12,728 nucleotides of DNA from Planctomycetaceae bacterium UBA4732. GTDB lineage: Bacteria; Planctomycetota; Planctomycetia; Gemmatales; Gemmataceae. The stretch covers positions 17,945-30,672 of the forward strand of contig DHJA01000083.1 in assembly GCA_002404095.1 (NCBI GenBank), given 5' to 3'. The notes below the pieces were generated by a model, which ran no database searches, was not told the origin of the DNA, and saw only the letters and a list, made by a program, of their open reading frames with translations. Positions within the stretch are counted from its first letter, which is position 1. Every line of letters starts with the position of its first letter. Of the stretch, positions 7,970-12,728 are shown piece by piece. The translations under genes were made by a program, and so were the position numbers.

Positions 7970-8189
7970 GGCTAGGCTTCCCATCCTCAAGGGTATAAAT
8001 GTCCTCGCGCGGGTCGCTCCAATCCTTCGCCCAAGATTGATTGATCAGGGCGCGCCAGGCGTTGTCCTCAACTTCCTCTGACACAGGCAACAGCGTGATT
8101 TTCACGGGGCCGGGCCTCACGTCGGCCGGCAACTCAGCGTGCAATTGATGCTGCTCGTCAACATGGCCGATCACTTCGATACTGTTCAT
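7956..8189 (-). CDS. MazE-like antitoxin, second copy, without its toxin
   Basis: The 77-residue paralogue of the antitoxin at 9025-9264 shares VDEQH..., ...PADV+PG, and the C-terminal block WSDPREDIYTLEDGKP. The N-terminal half looks like a short beta-rich DNA-binding or dimerisation segment. The acidic tail is the likely toxin-binding part. The codons for WSDPREDIY are identical at 26 consecutive bases between the copies (7996-8021 and 9065-9090). AGGAG stands 8 bases before the ATG at 8189. No toxin gene follows, only a 15-codon stub and then an unrelated hypothetical gene. It could act on the nearby MazF, on a distant toxin, or be a relic. Confidence 0.7.
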   Translation of the reverse strand: MNSIEVIGHVDEQHQLHAELPADVRPGPVKITLLPVSEEVEDNAWRALINQSWAKDWSDPREDIYTLEDGKPSHEPR

Positions 8190-8249
8190 GGCTCGTAGCT
8201 CCTCGTCGCCCTCGTTCCACCCCTAGGCTCTGTCTGGCCAATCATCTTT

Positions 8250-8351
8250 CGGCGGGCCGGCTAAGGCCGTAAGGCCGACACGGCGCGCGACAGGGGTCTG
8301 TCGGCCTTACCCTCATAGGCGTCGTCTGGCGCCGTGCGGCAAGGCCCGCCG
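8250..8351. repeat. Nested inverted repeats in a 236-bp gene gap
   Basis: The outer arms CGGCGGGCC (8250-8258) and GGCCCGCCG (8343-8351) enclose an inner perfect 12-bp inverted repeat, GTAAGGCCGACA (8269-8280) with TGTCGGCCTTAC (8299-8310), separated by 18 bases. This is most of the gap 8190-8425, in which I find no gene. There is no T-run on either strand after the stems, so it is not a clear terminator. It may be an extragenic palindromic repeat or a structured RNA segment. Confidence 0.7.
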
Positions 8352-8425
8352 GGACCAAGACGTTTTGCCATTTGTGGACATAGGTTATCCTTTCATCTCA
8401 TCGGCGAGGGCGAAATCTCTCGCGC

Positions 8426-8680
8426 TCATTGCTCATAGCGTTTGAAAACGATCTGTCCCGTCGTCCCATCAATGACATAATGCGGGCCGCCCCCGGCCGT
8501 AAGTGGTTGCACAAGATCATAATCAACGTGCCAGCCGTCTTGCCGGTACACTAGCGTAATTCGATAGGCAGGAAGGAGATCGCCGTAAACCGCCTCCGCA
8601 TCCTGCCGCGCCGTTCGTAGCGCCTCGTCGCAGGTAATGCCAGGCCGCCTTCGAGACACGGCAAGATTATTGGTTGTCAT
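8426..8680 (-). CDS. NTF2-immunity-like small protein, second copy
   Basis: The 84-residue protein is homologous to the product at 9349-9600. Both share DEALR.AR..AE..YGDL near residues 19-34, DGWH+DY+L, GGGPH+VID near 65-70, and the ending G.IV.KRY.Q. The pattern of an AE....YG helix, a strand with a central Trp, a GG turn and an I...DG.I hairpin resembles the NTF2-fold immunity family, with PepSY-like domains as an alternative. It has no signal peptide, so it should act in the cytosol. GGAGG stands 6 bases upstream of the ATG and begins 2 bases after the MazF stop, so the two are probably cotranscribed. Confidence 0.65.
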   Translation of the reverse strand: MTTNNLAVSRRRPGITCDEALRTARQDAEAVYGDLLPAYRITLVYRQDGWHVDYDLVQPLTAGGGPHYVIDGTTGQIVFKRYEQ

Positions 8681-8693
8681 GGGAAGCCTCCAT

Positions 8694-9038
8694 TCAAAGC
8701 TTCAAGAGCAACCGCAACTTCTTCTCAACGTCAGATTGTGTAACGGCGGACACCTTGCCTAGATACCGCAGCAGACTCGCCTGATGAACCGTTACGAGTC
8801 GATGCAACCGCAATAATGACCTCTTTTTCAAGCCGATGCCCCGATGGTCTGGGCGCCTCGGATCAAGCACTATGTCCGTGGGCAAAAGTACGAGCGGGAA
8901 CACAGTCGTGATATAAGCAGCAAGCACCTCTGGAAAAGTTCCCAACGGGCCCGTCAATAGTAGCGCGGGACGAGTCTTTGCCCCCACTACCTTCCCGCCG
9001 AATGGGAACGATGTCAGATGGATTTCACCGGGGTTCAT
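8694..9038 (-). CDS. MazF/PemK-family toxin
   Basis: The 114-residue protein matches the MazF/PemK endoribonuclease fold. It has a first strand MNPGEIHLTSFPFGG, the basic KTRPALLL segment (R23 is the likely catalytic Arg), a second strand AYITTV whose threonines (44-45) stand where the catalytic Thr is expected, and the GLKKRSLLRLHRLVTV block. MazF enzymes cleave single-stranded mRNA or rRNA and stop growth when the antitoxin is lost. Its ATG lies inside the 3' end of the antitoxin gene (14-bp overlap), which suggests translational coupling, since its own ribosome-binding site is weak. The gene is intact, so this half of the cluster is probably a working toxin-antitoxin pair. The target sequence cannot be predicted. 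Confidence 0.8.
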   Translation of the reverse strand: MNPGEIHLTSFPFGGKVVGAKTRPALLLTGPLGTFPEVLAAYITTVFPLVLLPTDIVLDPRRPDHRGIGLKKRSLLRLHRLVTVHQASLLRYLGKVSAVTQSDVEKKLRLLLKL

Positions 9039-9264
9039 CTTCTGGTTTTCCGTCTTCTAGTGTGTAAATGTCCTCGCGCGGGTCGCTCCAGTGAGCGGCC
9101 CAGATTTCGGATACGGCTTCCTGCCACCAGCCCTCCTCTTCTACTTCCTCGTCCGTGGGCAGCGCCAAGACGATCCTGACGGCCCCCGGCTTCACATCCG
9201 CGGGCACTTCCACGGAAAGCCGATGTTGCTCGTCCACGTTAGCAATCAACTCGATGGTCTTCAT
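9025..9264 (-). CDS. MazE-like antitoxin paired with the MazF toxin
   Basis: The 79-residue acidic protein stands directly ahead of and overlaps the toxin gene by 14 bp, the normal order for this toxin type. The N-terminal part (VDEQHRLSVEVPADVKPGAV) is likely beta-rich. The tail WSDPREDIYTLEDGKPEDEP is acidic and probably fills the toxin's RNA-binding groove, by inference from known MazE-MazF pairs. The pair likely represses its own operon. The ATG at 9264 overlaps the stop of an in-frame copy of the topoisomerase A tail (ATGA at 9261-9264), so it may originally have been translated in coupling with that gene. Confidence 0.75.
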   Translation of the reverse strand: MKTIELIANVDEQHRLSVEVPADVKPGAVRIVLALPTDEEVEEEGWWQEAVSEIWAAHWSDPREDIYTLEDGKPEDEPR

Positions 9265-9278
9265 TTCTCGTTCTCTCC

Positions 9279-9329
9279 GTCAAATAACGTCTTCTGTTCC
9301 CCATCCTTACCGTCGCCGTTGCGTTCAGC
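9279..9329 (-). repeat. Copy of the topoisomerase A 3' end (direct repeat of 10085-10135)
   Basis: On the minus strand this reads AERNGDGKDGEQKTLFD, against AERNGDGKDGEQKGLFE at the end of the topoisomerase A gene. That is 15 of 17 residues and 44 of 51 bases the same, with four of the seven base changes silent. The copy stays open for five further codons (GENEK) and stops at 9261-9263, overlapping the antitoxin ATG. Upstream of 9329 the similarity ends abruptly. The two copies flank the JAB and NTF2-like genes, with a period of 806 bp. Confidence 0.9.
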
Positions 9330-9348
9330 AAACTGGCGATTCCGATGA

Positions 9349-9600
9349 TTACTGATCGTAGCGTTTCCAAACGATGCGGCCGTCTGACGGATCGATCACG
9401 AAGTGCGGGCCGCCGCCATTCCAATTCGGGTCTTTCAACTCGTAATCAATGTGCCAGCCGTCCGGCTCCAAGGCCAGGGTGACATTAAAGCCGGACAGGT
9501 CGCCGTATGCCTTCTCCGCCTCCAACCGCGCGATCCGCAACGCCTCATCGGAAGCGATGGCGGGGTGTTTCAGTGGATTCGCAGTGCTAATCGTTGACAT
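9349..9600 (-). CDS. NTF2-immunity-like small protein, first copy
   Basis: The 83-residue product has no signal peptide. Residues 19-34 (DEALRIARLEAEKAYG), the central DGWHIDYEL strand, GGGPHFVID and the ending GRIVWKRYDQ fit the NTF2-fold immunity pattern, or less well a PepSY domain. It follows the JAB-like gene by 34 bp and both lie between the two copies of the topoisomerase tail, so they probably moved as a unit. The context suggests that it protects against, or works with, the JAB-like protein, which is inference. The ribosome-binding site is weak (GTGAG close to the ATG, AGGAA further away). The paralogue at 8426-8680 is clearly diverged, so the duplication is not recent. Confidence 0.65.
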   Translation of the reverse strand: MSTISTANPLKHPAIASDEALRIARLEAEKAYGDLSGFNVTLALEPDGWHIDYELKDPNWNGGGPHFVIDPSDGRIVWKRYDQ

Positions 9601-9634
9601 GGCTCACGTTGTTCCTTTCTTCCTCACTACTGCC

Positions 9635-10060
9635 TTATGGCGGATACCCCGGCCCTCCCGCCAAACCGCCACGCCGGGTAACCGGCCCGGAGAAATGGAC
9701 GCCGTCTTCCGCGCGGATCAGGTCCGGAACTCCGTGGGCCGCGTCGATACGTAGATCACTCGGACTTGGCCCCGTCGTCCACCCCTCAATTTCCGGATTG
9801 GGATGAGTGTGAAACTTGCCGACAACCACCGCTCCCGCAACCGTCGGAGGAGCGCTAAGGCTGATTCCGGAGGTCGCGCCCGCAATCGCTCTTATGAAGG
9901 ACAGCACTCCGCTTGTGAGGTCCAAGTAAATCCATCCTCCCTCTTCATGGCGCAAAATGGGATCGTTTGCAAGAGAGTCCAGCCACGCTTGTTCGATTAC
10001 TTGCCGCACTCCGGCGTCCTGAAGAAGTTCCGTCGCCGTAGGCGGCCGTGTCGGTGTCAT
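9635..10060 (-). CDS. JAB/MPN-like putative metallopeptidase, free-standing
   Basis: The 141-residue protein carries a JAMM-type signature: an acidic pair before a Gly-Gly strand (E39, E40 in EEGGWIYLD), HTHP (H84, H86) and SPSD (S99, D102). The order Glu, HxH, then S-x-x-D is that of zinc-binding JAB/MPN enzymes. The phrases GGWIY, GKFHTHPNP and GPSPSDL recall the DUF4329/Tox-JAB domains found at the ends of polymorphic toxins. Here the domain stands alone with a short helical N-terminus and no secretion signal or long carrier. The next gene resembles an immunity protein. It starts 21 bp after the topoisomerase A stop, with GGAGG 9 bases before the ATG. It could be a housekeeping deconjugase-like peptidase, but the context favours an effector relic. 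Confidence 0.6.
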   Translation of the reverse strand: MTPTRPPTATELLQDAGVRQVIEQAWLDSLANDPILRHEEGGWIYLDLTSGVLSFIRAIAGATSGISLSAPPTVAGAVVVGKFHTHPNPEIEGWTTGPSPSDLRIDAAHGVPDLIRAEDGVHFSGPVTRRGGLAGGPGYPP

Positions 10061-10081
10061 CCCTGAATCCCTCCGTGTTCC

Positions 10082-12487
<2,406 letters not shown>

Positions 12488-12529
12488 ATGGGCCCACCTC
12501 CGCCCTATCGGAATTCTTATCGTTTGGAA

Positions 12530-12538
12530 ATTGTAGCA
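12530..12538 (-). promoter_or_regulatory. Extended -10 promoter candidate of the topoisomerase A gene
   Basis: Minus-strand sequence TGCTACAAT is a TGn extended -10 with a near-consensus TACAAT box. It is placed to give a leader of about 35 bases before the ATG at 12487. No good -35 is visible, which extended -10 promoters tolerate. If real, it would drive the topoisomerase A gene and possibly the islet down to the B subunit. Confidence 0.45.
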
Positions 12539-12613
12539 GTCCGCGGGCTGCGCACCCAGGTCAGATTAGCCGCGTTATCGCGAACGTAAGTATCGACTTG
12601 TAAGTGGGTTACA

Positions 12614-12654
12614 TCATGTATAGGTCTTATGGGACTTATAAGACCTATACATGA
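12614..12654. repeat. Perfect 17-bp inverted repeat with 7-base loop
   Basis: The arms 12614-12630 (TCATGTATAGGTCTTAT) and 12638-12654 are exact reverse complements around GGGACTT. The element is AT-rich compared with its surroundings. No T-run follows on either strand, so it is not a classic terminator. It lies upstream of the topoisomerase A promoter candidate and could be an operator or an extragenic palindromic repeat. Confidence 0.85.
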
Positions 12655-12684
12655 GAACACTGAATAGGAGAAGCGATTGCGAAA

Positions 12685-12728
12685 ATGACCAATCGGCCAG
12701 TCGCACCCCCCGGACTCAGGAGTACCTT
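12685..12728 (+). CDS. Possible start of a divergent gene, cut by the window edge
   Basis: An ATG at 12685 opens MTNRPVAPPGLRST and stays open to the edge. AGGAG lies 14 bases upstream, which is rather far. Too little is visible to identify a product, and the frame may be chance. Confidence 0.2.
   Translation, partial: MTNRPVAPPGLRST

Noticed and set aside
7995..8021. The 26-bp identity between the two antitoxin genes as a recombination site
   Set aside because: It coincides with the conserved protein block WSDPREDIY, so shared ancestry with selection on the protein explains it.
8269..8310. Inner palindrome as an intrinsic terminator of the MazF-NTF2 transcript
   Set aside because: There is no T-run after the stem on the minus strand and the 18-base loop is large.

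Overview
The window looks like planctomycete chromosome, probably of the Gemmata type. This is inferred from the high G+C content, from a glycine-zipper lipoprotein with a C-terminal helical module, from a large secreted M16 peptidase, and from several small proteins of a style I know from Gemmata-like genomes. No rRNA or tRNA gene is visible, so taxonomy rests on protein style alone.

Left part (1-4575): an antitoxin-like gene with an internally duplicated unit (247-663, minus) overlaps by ATGA the start of a PIN-domain (VapC-like) toxin gene. The toxin is frameshifted near codon 23 and runs off the window. A GC-rich hairpin follows a glycine-zipper lipoprotein gene (729-1301, minus). Divergent from the lipoprotein is a 917-residue two-lobe M16 metallopeptidase (1482-4235, plus). 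A short polyhydroxyalkanoic-acid-system-like gene converges on it (4258-4575, minus).

Middle (4576-7558): a perfect 34-bp inverted repeat built of CACGAAAG-like units lies between that small gene and a divergent alpha/beta hydrolase of the epoxide-hydrolase group (4787-5635, plus). The hydrolase overlaps tail to tail by 12 bp with the B subunit of a type IIA topoisomerase (5624-7558, minus).

Right part (7559-12728): the A subunit of the type IIA topoisomerase (10082-12487, minus) is transcribed toward the B subunit. They are separated by a 2.5-kb islet of seven small genes on the same strand. In transcription order these are a JAB/MPN-like putative metallopeptidase, an NTF2-immunity-like protein, a MazE-like antitoxin, a MazF/PemK toxin, a second NTF2-immunity-like protein, a second antitoxin without its toxin, and a hypothetical protein. 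The islet appears to contain a duplicated immunity-antitoxin-toxin module whose second toxin has been lost.

The most notable observation is that the last 17 codons of the topoisomerase A gene are present twice, as a 51-bp direct repeat flanking the JAB-NTF2 pair exactly. The differences between copies are mostly synonymous. This suggests that the pair was inserted into the 3' end of the topoisomerase gene and left that gene with a complete end, as integrative elements do, although no integrase is present. Upstream of the A subunit are an extended -10 promoter candidate and a 17-bp inverted repeat.
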